A program made the translations under genes and the position numbers. Shown piece by piece: positions 45,590 to 59,234 of a DNA stretch of 64,000 bases. This stretch comes from Acridotheres tristis (Eukaryota > Chordata > Aves > Passeriformes > Sturnidae). The notes under the pieces were generated by a model. That model saw only the letters and a program-made list of their open reading frames with translations. It was not told the origin of the DNA and did no database searches. The stretch spans positions 5,563,152 through 5,627,151 of the forward strand of contig CM072919.1 of assembly GCA_037013685.1 (NCBI GenBank), given 5' to 3'. Position 1 is the first letter of the stretch. Every line of letters starts with the position of its first letter.

Positions 45590-47890
45590 ATAAAAATCTC
45601 AAATTTTGATGTTTTTTGGGGGGCGGATTTTGAGATTTTTGAGGGTTTTTGGAGGAGATTTTGAGAGATTGTGAGGGGATTTTTGGGGGTTTCAGAGGAG
45701 ATTTTGGGGGTTATGAGGAGTTTTTCAGGGTTTTTGAGTGGTTTTTTAGAGTTGTGTGGGTTTTTTGAGGGGGTTGTGAGGGGTTTTTGAAGGTTTCTTT
45801 CGGGGGGTTTTAAAGGGATTTTTGGGGCCGTTATGCGAGGTTTTTTGAGGGTTTGTGAGGATTTTTGGGGGTTGTGAGATTTTGGGGAGGGGTTTTGAGA
45901 TGTTTTTTTGAGGGCGTTTTGGGGAGGGTTGTCAGCAGTTTTTAGGTGGATTATGAGGAGTTTTTGGGGGGGGTTATGAGGGGTTTTCAGAGGGGTTGTG
46001 AGGATTTTTGAGGTTTTTTTGGGGAGGTTTTGAGGGTTTTTTGAAGGGTTGACCACGCAAATCTCCTGCTGGGGAGTTGGGGGAATCCCAGTGGAAGGGA
46101 AGGAGCTGTCCTTGTGTCCCTGTCCTTGTCCCTGTCGCTGTCCCCAGCCCGGTGGCAGCAGGTGGCACTGTCGGCTTAGGCACAGCCGCTGCTTCCCCCA
46201 GCTCCGGGACCCCCAGCTCCGGGACCCCCAGCTCCGGGACCCCCAGCTCCGGGACCCCCAGCTCGGGCTGCTCCCGGTTTTTGGGGGTCCCAGCCCCATT
46301 CCAGACCCGGGGCTGGGGGGGATGTGACAGGGCCGGGGGACACCGAGGTGACAGCAGGGACAGCCCCGGTGTCACCTCCCCGCATCCCGCGGCTGCTCCC
46401 GGGTGGATCCGGAAGGAAATCGGGACTCGGAGGTTTAGGCTGGGATTAAACCTGGCTGGGATTTGGGGCCAGAGCTGCTCCCTGTCCGGGAATCTTCCCT
46501 TCCCTGCCTTTGGGAATCGCCCAAACCCGCGTTGCTTTTGCCCCAAAATTCCCTCTGCTCCAAACAGGAACAGCTCCAGGGGATCCTATTTGGGATGGAA
46601 ATGGGATTGGAAAGGATTCCTGGGAAAGGATTCCCAACGATCCTGCCTGTCCGCGATCCCATTTGGGATGGAAATGGGATTAGAAAGGATTTCCTGCATC
46701 CCTGCCCGTCAGGGATTTAATTTGGGACAGAAATGGGGTGGGAATGGATTCCCTCCATCCCTCCCTGCCAGGCCCAATCTCACCCCCCCACCCCGAGCTC
46801 TGAAATCCCACCACGATCTCCAGAACCCGAACCGGATCCCTTGGAGCAACAAACCCTCCCGGTGCCAACAGAACCTCCCGGTGCCGACAAACCCAACCCT
46901 CCCGGTGCCGACAAACCCAACCCTCCCGGTGCCGACAGAACCTCCCGGTGCCGACAAACCCAACCCTCCCGGTGCCGACAGAACCTCCCGGTGCCGGCAA
47001 ACCGAACCCTCCCGGTGCCGACAGACCCTCCCGGTGCCGACGCGTCCCTCCGCCCCCAGAGCCGGAATCCCAGGAATGAGGCAGGGCGGGGCGGGGCGCG
47101 GCTCCCGGTGCCCGTGGCTGTGTCTGTCGCCGCTCGATCTGTCATTGTCGCCGCCGGGCAGGGTCACCCGTCTGGGCAGCTCCCGGGGGAGGCTCCGTCT
47201 GCGTGTCTGACTCCGGCCTTAGCAACGGCCCGGCCGCTCCCTCGGGGACACGGCGACAAACGAGGCACCAGGACAGCGGCACAGGCGGGCACGGGCTGGC
47301 CCCGGCCCCCTCTGCATCCCAAATCTTGATCCCAAATCCTGCGGGCATCGCTCCCTCCCTTCTCTCGGGGCACCCAAAGCCCGGCTTGGCTGAGCTGGGC
47401 TTTGGATTCCCCGCTTGCAAAGTGGGAATTTCCCCCTCTTTTAAAATCCATCCTTCCTTCCTTCCTTCCTTCCTTCCTTCCTTCCTTCCTTCCTTCCTTC
47501 CTTCCTTCCTTCCTTCCTTCCTTCCTTCCTTCCTTCCTTCCCCCTCTCTTTCCTTTCTGTTTTTCTTTCTTTCCGTTTTTCTCAAATATCCACGCTGAAG
47601 ATTCCCAAGAGGAGGAGGGGGCAGGATTAGCGCACTTAACACCGGGCCCAGCACGGAATTAAAACCATTACAAGGCCATCAAACAGGATCAGAGCCCAGC
47701 CCTGCTAATCCTGTTTCATGTCCCTCGGTGTGGGACAGCTCGGCTCAGAGGGACCCTGCAACCCCCCCAGTGCCACCAGCCCCAGGTGACCCCAGGGACA
47801 GGGACGGGGGGAGCTGAGGTCCCCACTTGCTCAAAGGGGGGATGTGGGGACACTACGAGCAGCTGTTGGGTGACAATGACGCTGGTGTCA
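45590..47890. other. Convergent intergenic region, repeats only
   Basis: 45590-46050 is a G/T-rich degenerate repeat (GGGTTTTTGAGG-like). 46198-46265 has five copies of CAGCTCCGGGACCCC. 46855-47045 has about eight copies of CCTCCCGGTGCCGACAAACC-like units. 47050-47300 is CpG-rich with an RFX-like half-site (CCTTAGCAAC). 47446-47540 is (CCTT)n, about 23 copies. No gene is supported. Confidence 0.7.
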
Positions 47891-47894
47891 CTTT

Positions 47895-47900
47895 TTTATT
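47895..47900 (-). promoter_or_regulatory. TMEM161A: Polyadenylation signal AATAAA, TMEM161A 3' end
   Basis: Minus-strand hexamer about 300 nt after the TMEM161A stop codon, in non-repetitive sequence. No better signal lies between them. Confidence 0.7.
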
Positions 47901-48203
47901 GTGCAGCAGCCACCCCGGAGGCTGCTGGGCCTGAGGGCTCACACAGGGATTGACACCAAGACCCTGCAAAAACCCCGCTCAGCCTCAGCTGAGAACACCC
48001 CAAAACCTGTGCTGGCACCTCCTGGAGGTCCCCACCGTGTCCCCAACACGCCAGGGGCTGCTGGCCCAGTGTCCCCAGTGAGGGGCAGGCACAGCCTGGC
48101 CACAAAACCCGTCCTGGTGGCACCGATGTCCCCACGGGTGTCCCCAAAATGGGACACCCAGGCTCGGGAGCAGCAGAGCCCAGCCCAGCCCAGTCCCTCC
48201 CGG

Positions 48204-51901
<3,698 letters not shown>

Positions 51902-52075
51902 GCCGGGGGTCAGCGCAAAGGCGCCCGCAGGAAGCCCGCCCGTGGCCACACCCCCCCTAAACCACGCCCCTCTAATCAACCAATCCGCTACTGTCTTCCG
52001 TTTGATTGGCAGGCTATTGACCAATGACAATGCGGCTGTGGAAGGGGGCGGGATCTGCTCGGCGCGCGGTTCCGC
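51902..52075 (-). promoter_or_regulatory. TMEM161A: TMEM161A promoter and 5' UTR
   Basis: Directly upstream of the initiator codon. It contains three CCAAT/NF-Y motifs (CCAAT at 51980-51984, ATTGG at 52005-52009, CCAAT at 52021-52025) and CACGCCC GC-box words, with no TATA box. The transcription start was not determined. Confidence 0.65.
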
Positions 52076-52076
52076 G

Positions 52077-52129
52077 GGCGAGGCCTCTTGGGAGTGAAAA
52101 TGCCGCGGGTTCGAGTCCCGCCCTCGCCG
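52077..52129 (+). other. tRNA-like 3' half (T-arm plus acceptor stem), not a complete tRNA
   Basis: A perfect T-arm (GCGGG, loop TTCGAGT, CCCGC at 52105-52121) is followed by CCTCGCC and a discriminator-like G. The 7-nt acceptor strand pairs perfectly with GGCGAGG at 52077-52083. Only 21 nt lie between, too short for D- and anticodon arms, so a functional tRNA is unlikely. It could be a degenerate tRNA or SINE head, or chance. Confidence 0.35.
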
Positions 52130-52257
52130 ATTATCAATATTATCAATTTTATCAATATTATCAATATTATCAATATTATCAATATTATCAATATTATCAA
52201 TATTATCAATATTATCAATATTATCAATATTATCAATATTATCAATATTATCAATGT
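52129..52257. repeat. 9-bp tandem repeat (ATTATCAAT), about 14 copies
   Basis: Nearly perfect array about 230 bp upstream of the TMEM161A start codon. Each unit contains TTATCA, the reverse of the GATA-factor word TGATAA. It abuts the tRNA-like segment. Confidence 0.95.
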
Positions 52258-53150
52258 CCCGCATCCCCGCGCGGGATATCGATAATATCGGTAATAAATC
52301 ACACCCACGTGTCTTCCCTCATTGCCCCCGTGAACTAGCCCAGGAGAAACGCCAGGGAGCCACCAAGGCAGCTCCTGCACTCCCCCTCCTCAGCTGACCC
52401 GCACAAACCAGACTCGACTCGAGGAGATTAATTTCATTTATTACCAATCAAAGCAGAGCAGGATAATGAGGAATAAAACGAAATCTCAGCGCCAGGACAC
52501 AGATCCCAGTTCCACCCCCCAAACCCCAGGGCCAGGGCCCGACCCCGCCGGGATGTTCGGGAATTCCGGGCGGTCCCGGGGTCCCCGGGGGCTCAGGGGT
52601 GTCCCTGGTCCAGGTCCCGGGGGTTGCCATGGATATCGATCTCCCTGGCGACGGGATGCGCTTCCCGCTAGATGTCGCTTCCGCCCGGAGTATCCCCCGA
52701 GCCTTTGGGGTCCCCGAGTTTGGGGAGTGACACCCCCAAAAAAACCTCCCCGGCGTGCCCCCCACACGGCCCCTCCGCTGACACGATGTAGTGCCAAAAA
52801 AACCCCAAAGTTCCCCCCAAATGACCCCAAAATGTCCCAGTCCTGGCTGTCAGAGTTCAGAGAAGCAGCCTGCTCCATCACCATGCCCTGGGCACCCCAA
52901 AACCCCCCAAACTCCCCAAAACACCCCAAATCCTCCCAGTTTTCCCACTGGCGCTGCCACCTCCGCCCCTCCCACAAATGCGGACCCCCAGGGCCCTCTC
53001 AGCCCCCACAGCGCCGCTTTCAGCACGGCCGGGCCACAAAAAAACAAAAAAAAACAAAAAAAAACCCCCACCCCAAAACTAACCCCCCCCAAAAATAAAG
53101 AAACAACCCAGGGAAAGGTGGAAGATGGATGCTCGGAGCACCCGCCGCCC
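52258..53150. other. Intergenic sequence with possible regulatory motifs, no gene supported
   Basis: Moderately unique DNA. A minus-strand AATAAA lies at 52437-52442. At 52621-52680 there is an RFX-like half-site (GTTGCCATGG) and a CTCF-like core (CCGCTAGATGTCGCTT, 52665-52680, imperfect). Short open frames here show no recognisable protein. Confidence 0.4.
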
Positions 53151-53750
53151 CCCGGCCTCCCCCGGGGACACAAAAGCCGCTTTGAGCGCTGATTTTCCAC
53201 CGCTCCCGATTAGCATCAGCAAAGGGAGCGCCCGCCGCGGGACACCGCAAATTCACCGGCTCCCCCAAATGTGTCCCCACCCCGCAAAAAAAAAAAAAAA
53301 AAAAAAAAGCTCCAGGAGGGGACATTTCTATTTTATTTTTTTTCTCCGAGGTGATTCCGCGCCCATCCTGGAGGACGTCGCTTCCCACCTCTGTCTGTTT
53401 TAGCGGCCGTTTCTTCTCCCTCCCCACCCCAAAAAAAAAAAACCAAAAAAAACCAAAACCCAAAAAAAAAAAAAAAATAAAAGTTTCCCGTGGCGCACAA
53501 AGGCGGCGGCCGGGCATTGTCCCGGGGCTGCATCGCATTACCCGGGGCCGCCGGAGAAATCACTCGTATTTCACGCTCCATTGAGCAGCTGCCTGTATAT
53601 ATTTTCTGTGTTGCACTTTTAGCATGACAAAAGGAGAGGGCCTGTGAACTCCTTGCTCTTCAGACCTCTCCGACTCGTCCCCCCGAGCGGAGCCCCCCTC
53701 GGTTAGCATAACAAACTGCCACGCTTCCCCTCCGACGTGCTCGCCTTTCC
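53150..53750. other. Complex non-repetitive island, candidate conserved non-coding element
   Basis: Embedded in homopolymer-rich DNA, 53165-53280 and 53485-53740 have high sequence complexity, with words such as CCGATTAGCATCAGCAAAGG, AGCAGCTGCCTGTATATATT and TTAGCATGACAAAAGGAGAG. I see no splice-bounded open frame. Conservation is inferred only from contrast with its surroundings. Confidence 0.35.
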
Positions 53751-53754
53751 CTCC

Positions 53755-54000
53755 TTTTATTTATTTTTTACATTTTTTTCATTAAAAAAACAAAAAAAAA
53801 AAAAAAAAAAACCAAAAAAAACCCCAAACTTTTTTCAATTTAAAAAAAATTAGATTTTTAAAAAAATTTTTTTTAATTTTAAATTGTTTTTAAATTTTTT
53901 CAATTTTTTTAGATTTTTTTCAGAATTTTTAAAGAATTTGTTTAGAATTCTTTTTTCCATTTTTAATTTTTTTTTATTATTATTATTATTATTTTCTCCC
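53755..54000. repeat. A/T homopolymer-rich low-complexity block
   Basis: Runs of A on the left and T on the right with short ATT trinucleotide repeats at the end. No coding content. Confidence 0.85.
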
Positions 54001-54714
54001 CCACCCTAATTTAACGCACAGCGCGTGCTGAGGAATTTCAGGGATGTCCTCGGGGAGGTTTGTCCCCGGTTCTTGTCCCCCTGAAAGGTTCGGTGGCATT
54101 TTAGAGCTGTCGTCACCAAACTCGTGCTGGAGCTGCGGTTTTGCCTGGAAATTTTGGTTTAAAAAGGGAAAAAATCGGGAGTTGTGGGGCTGGACTGAGG
54201 CTCAGGTGGGGCTGGAGTTACCTGGCCCTGCCCCCAGGCTGTCCTCACCTCCCTCTGCGCGGCTGGGAGAGGAAAATTCCATTTTTTGGGAAGGAAGGAC
54301 GTCCTGGACACGGAGTTTTGCAAGGAAAAGGAATAAAAATTCCGCTCAAGCACCAGGCCGGGACAGGCTGGGAGCTTCCAACATTTTTAATGCTCTGGAA
54401 TTTTTTGCCTTTCCCCTTTCTGGCTCCTCGTCCCGCCCGTGCTCGCGCTCCTGGCGATGTCACCTCGCTGTCACCTGGCCCAGGTGGGAGCAGCACGGAC
54501 CAATCCTTGCCCCAGGTGGGAATTGTGGGATCCCAGCCCAGCCTGGGCTTCTGTCCGGCCCTTCTGGGCCACCTGGAGCGCCCGATGGCCACTGTGGTCA
54601 CCTGTGAATGGGACAAAGGGGGGTGAGCCCCGTGCCAGCCCAGTGCCACTGCAGGGGACAGCGGGAGGTGGCCATGCCCCCATCATCCCAAATCCCATCC
54701 CAAATCCCACCCCA

Positions 54715-55415
54715 AATTTGGGATCAGGGTGGGTTTGAGGGGTGGAATTTTGGGAATTTGGGATCAGGGTGGGTTTGAGGGGTGGAATTTTGGGAATTTG
54801 GGATCAGGGTGGGTTTGAGGGGTGGAATTGTCACTTGGGACACCGGGAAAGGGAGGAGGTGACAATTCCAGGTCCCGCCCCATTCCCAGGAATTCCCCAC
54901 CAGCCCTCGGGGGACAGGCGGGGACACCGGGACAGGTCCTGGGCACTCACCTGGGCACTCACCTGGGCACTCAGGTGGTCACTCACGTGGTCACTCACGT
55001 GGTCACTCACGTGGTCACTCAGGTGCTGGTCACGGCTGGTGGCCCCGGGGGGTCCCGATGGCCTGGACAGGGGCTGTGGTCAGCCAAGAGTCCTGGACAG
55101 GGATGGACAGGGATGGACAGGGATGGACAGGGATGGACACAGCCCGTGGCACTTGCTGTCCCCAGCAATGTCCCTGCTCCCAGTTCCCGATTCCCAATTC
55201 CCAGTTCCCAGTTCCCAGTTCCCAGTTCCCAATTCCCAATTCTCGATTCCCAATTCCCATTTCCCAATTCCCAACTCCCAATTCCCAGTTCCCAGTTCCC
55301 AGATCCCAATTCCCAATTCTCGATTCCCAGTTCCCAATCCCAATTCCCATCTCCCACGTCATTCCAGCCTCTCCCTCACACAGCCCTGCGTGGCCTCAGC
55401 CCAGATTCCCTCGTT

Positions 55416-55456
<41 letters not shown>

Positions 55457-55460
55457 CTTG
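54715..55460. repeat. Cluster of short tandem repeats
   Basis: 54720-54835: about three copies of a 40-bp unit (GGGTTTGAGGGGTGGAATTT). 54945-55025: copies of CACTCACGTGGT, each with an E-box-like CACGTG. 55180-55350: a 7-bp TTCCCAG/TTCCCAA array. 55413-55455: (AATC)n. Open frames over these are artefacts. Confidence 0.85.
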
Positions 55461-55859
55461 GGGTAATTAATCAGCCCCTGGCATTGTTTTTGGGGCACAG
55501 CATTCCATAAATCCCTGAAAATTCCTCTCCCTGCTGCTTCTCCTGGCCCTGATTCCTGGAATTCAAACCCAGGGGAGGTTCCTGACCCCGGGAATTCCCG
55601 GGATCCAGGCAGGGATGGGGAAGGCAGGAGAGGACTCGGGCTCAGGTGGGAATTTGCTCTTGGGAAATCTCCTTTTCCTGGGATTCTGCCACATCTGGAT
55701 GCTCCAGGGGGGGATGGGAATCCTGCCAGAGGTGTCCCCTGGTCCCCTCAATCCCAACTTTTCCCAATTCCAGCTCCGACCCCATTCCCGGATCTCCCTC
55801 GTCCCATCCCGGCTCTGCCAATCCCAAAGGATCCCCCGGACCCCCCGTGCAGAGAATTG

Positions 55860-56990
55860 GGGCTCCATGGGATCAGAATTCCCAAAATTCCCAGAATTCC
55901 CGGGATTCCCAGAATTCCCAGGATCCCCAGGATTCCCAGGATTTTGGGGTCACTGTGGTGCTCGCTCTGTCTCCACCATCCCAAGGAAATCCCTGACCCA
56001 TCCCAACAGGAACGGGAAGAGCTGGATCCGATTAATTTGGGAAAATTTTAATTTGAGAAAAGCAGGATCCGATTAATTTGGGAAAAATTTAATCTGGGAA
56101 CAGCTGGATCTGATTAATTTGGGAAAAGCTGGATTGATTTATTTTGGGAAGGGCCAGATCTGCTTGATTTGAGATGGATCAGTTTAATCTGGGATGGATC
56201 TGATTAATTTGGGATGGATTTGATTAATTTGGGAAGGGCTGGATTGGTTTAATTTGGGGACAATCCCCACTTCACTCACGGGGAAATTTGTAAAATTTAA
56301 AATTATAAAATTACGAAATAATAAAAAATTCCCGGGCCTCCGTTTCCCTGCCAGCACCCGCTTCACTCACGGCAAACTTTATAAAAATTTAAAAAATAAA
56401 ATTACCAAATTATTAAAAAAATTTCCAGTATTAAAAAGAATTATATAAATTTATATAAAGGAGTAGTCTGAAGATCTTATTCTGAATTTGTTTTTTTTCC
56501 TTTCCTTTGTGTTGTTAATAAAGTTTTTCTTTCACACGTTTTAAGTTTTAAACCTGCCTTGCTTTTACTCCTAATTCTCTCTCACAATGAAAAATTAATA
56601 TATTAAAATTGTCAAACCTAAACTATAACATTTATTAGTTAACCATAAAAATTAACCAAAAACCATTAAATCAAACTAAACCAAGACAATATATAAGTAT
56701 ATATTTTATATATTATCTATAAAATATTATATAAAATTATAATTGTAAAATATAGAAAATATTATATAAATTTACTGTAATTTTGTAATTCATATATAAT
56801 ATCATCTAGATAATATATAAAATAGTATATATAATTATAATTATAAAAATATATTATATAAATTTACTGTAATTTTGTACTTTATATATAATATAATATA
56901 TATTATATTATATATATAATATAATATATACATTATATATATAATTATAATTATAAAAATTATATTAAAATCTTAATATACTTTTTTTTT
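55860..56990. repeat. Degenerate AT-rich repeats and AT-only tract
   Basis: 55865-55945 carries a CCCAGAATTC-type repeat. 56020-56250 carries TTAATTTGGGA units. 56690-56990 is nearly pure A/T (TATATAATA, ATTATAAAA). No gene is supported. Confidence 0.8.
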
Positions 56991-57374
56991 TTCCGGTGAG
57001 GAAAAAGAGTTTTAATGAGGAAAAAAAATAAAAAAAGGGACTAAAAGCCAGGGCCCATCCCCGGCCTTGACCCCGCGCAGCTGGGCCGGGCTCAATGGGG
57101 GCTTTGTCCCCTCCCGCCGGCCCCGGGCGGCCCCGTCGCTCCCAAGGAAATTTATGGAAGCGGGAGTGGCCTCGTCCCCGCCGCCCGCGTCCCAAACCCC
57201 CAAATCCAGCGGGATTTATGGCATTTCCAGCTGCTTTGCACTCCTCGCAGCGTTTGTCTCCCATCCCGGGGGGTTTTTTTAATTTTTTTTTTTTCCCAGA
57301 AAAAAAACCTGATTTAAAACGAACAGGTGGAGGGACTTTCCCTTTTCCCATTCCTGTTCCCGGTCCCACTTCCC

Positions 57375-57880
57375 TTGCTGATCCCATTCCCAATTCCCAT
57401 TCCCCATTCCCATTCCCTTTCCTGATCCCATTCCCTTTTCTCATCCCATTCCCTTTCCTGATCCCATTCCCTTTCCTGATCCCATTCCCTTTCCTGATCC
57501 CATTCCCATTCCAAATCCCACCTGGATCCATTCCTGGCTCTCAATCCCACCTGGATCCATTCTCAGATCCATTCTGGATCCCACCCAGCTCTATTCCCAA
57601 TCCCATTCCCATTCCTGATCCCATTCCCATTCCCATTCCCATTTCCATTCCCCATTCCTGATCCCAATCCCATTCTCTGACACAGGCCTTGGAGCAGTGG
57701 CAGCTCTGGAATGTCACCCCTGTGTGTCACCTGTGTCACCTGTGTGTCACCTGTGTCACCTGTGTCACCTGTGTGTCACCTGTGTGTCACCTGTGTGTCA
57801 CCTGTGTGTCACCTGTGTCACCTGTGTGTCACACCTGTGTCACACCTGTGTCACCTGTGTCACACCTGTGTCACCTCCCA
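57375..57880. repeat. CCCATTCC-type array followed by a 9-bp TGTGTCACC array
   Basis: 57375-57680 is built from CCCATTCCCTTTCCTGATCC-like units. 57718-57880 alternates TGTGTCACC and CACCTGTG. Neither is coding. Confidence 0.9.
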
Positions 57881-58059
57881 TCACCTTTCCCAGCGATCCA
57901 GGGGGACGCTGCACCCCCGGGAAGAGCCGGGAGGGGCTGGGAGGCCAAAAAAAAGTCGGGAATTTTTTGGGAAAATGGGAAATCTGGGCTCCCTGTGGAA
58001 GTTCTGTGTCACTGCCCCTGCAGGGCAGCGATGGCGGCCGGGGAGGGATGAGGAAGGTT

Positions 58060-58515
58060 CTGGAAAAATCTCGGATAAATCCAGGTGGGAAATGCAAATT
58101 GAACCTCAAAGTGCGGGAAGGAGCTTGGAAAAGGTTCTGGAATTATCTTGGATAAATCCAAGGCACTGGAAGGAGCTCGGGGAAAATTCTGGAAACATTT
58201 TGGAGAAGCCCAGGCGGGAAATGTGGATTTAACCACAAAGTGCTGGAAGGAACTCGAGGAAAATTCTGGAAAGATCTTGGATAAATCCAGGTGGGAAATG
58301 CGGATTTAACCACAAAATGCTGGACAGAGCTCAGGGAAGATTCTGGAAAGATCTTGGATAAATCCAAGATACTGGAAGGAGTTCTGGGGAAATTCTGGAA
58401 AGATCTTGGATAAATCCAGGTGGGAAATGCAAATTTAACCACAGAGTGCTGGAAGGAGCTCGGGGAAGATTCTGGAAACATCTTGGATAAATCCAAGGTT
58501 CTGGAAGGAGATCAC
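58060..58515. repeat. About 80-100 bp tandem repeat, five to six copies
   Basis: Units share GAAGGAGCTCGGGGAAAATT, then CTTGGATAAATCCAGGTGGG and AAATGCAAATTTAACCACAA, with block-wise loss in some copies. Intergenic, no gene signal. Confidence 0.85.
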
Positions 58516-58731
58516 CTCGACCTGCCAACCCACTTTGTGGGGGACAAACCCCCCGGAGATGGGGGCAGGAGCCTTTCCAGGCCCCCCAAAAACCCCCGGA
58601 GGGGCTGGGGAGGGCGGCCGGGCCCGGCCTCATCCCGGCCCCCTGAGCTCGGCCTAATTGCTGCTTAGAGCTGAGCTCAGCAACTACCGGGCCCTGCCAG
58701 GCCGGCCCTGCCCCCAGCGCCTCGGCATGGT

Positions 58732-59041
58732 GAGGAGGAGGAGGAGGAGGATGAGGAGGATGAGGATGATGATGAGGATGAGGATGAGGAGGAGGATGAT
58801 GAGGATGATGATGATGAGGATGAGGATGAGGATGATGATGAGGATGAGGATGATGATGATGAGGATGATGATGATGATGAGGATGATGATGAGGATGATG
58901 ATGATGAGGATGATGATGATGATGAGGATGATGATGAGGATGATGATGAGGAGGATGATGAGGATGATGAGGATGAGGATGATGAGGATGATGATGATGA
59001 GGATGATGAGGATGATGAGGATGATGATGAGGATGATGATG

Positions 59042-59072
<31 letters not shown>

Positions 59073-59234
59073 CGATGAGGATGAGGATGATGATGAGGAT
59101 GAGGATGATGATGATGATGATGATGAGGATGAGGATGATGAGGATGAGGATGATGATGAGGATGAGGATGATGATGAGGATGAGGATGAGGATGATGAGG
59201 ATGAGGATGATGATGATGATGATGATGATGAAGG
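58732..59234. repeat. 500-bp GAG/GAT trinucleotide array
   Basis: Uninterrupted mixture of GAG and GAT (one GAC). All three plus-strand frames are open: Asp/Glu, Met/Arg or trinucleotide-shifted versions. The Asp/Glu frame closes at GGTGGATAA and has no nearby ATG. It is best read as a microsatellite. Confidence 0.95.

Noticed and set aside
46077..47329. 377- and 198-codon plus-strand frames in the convergent intergenic region
   Set aside because: They cross three unrelated tandem repeats in different registers and show no conserved segment or splice sites.
52037..52130. Complete tRNA gene
   Set aside because: The T-arm and acceptor pair well, but there is no A-box, D-arm or anticodon arm in either the 53-nt or the 93-nt possible fold.
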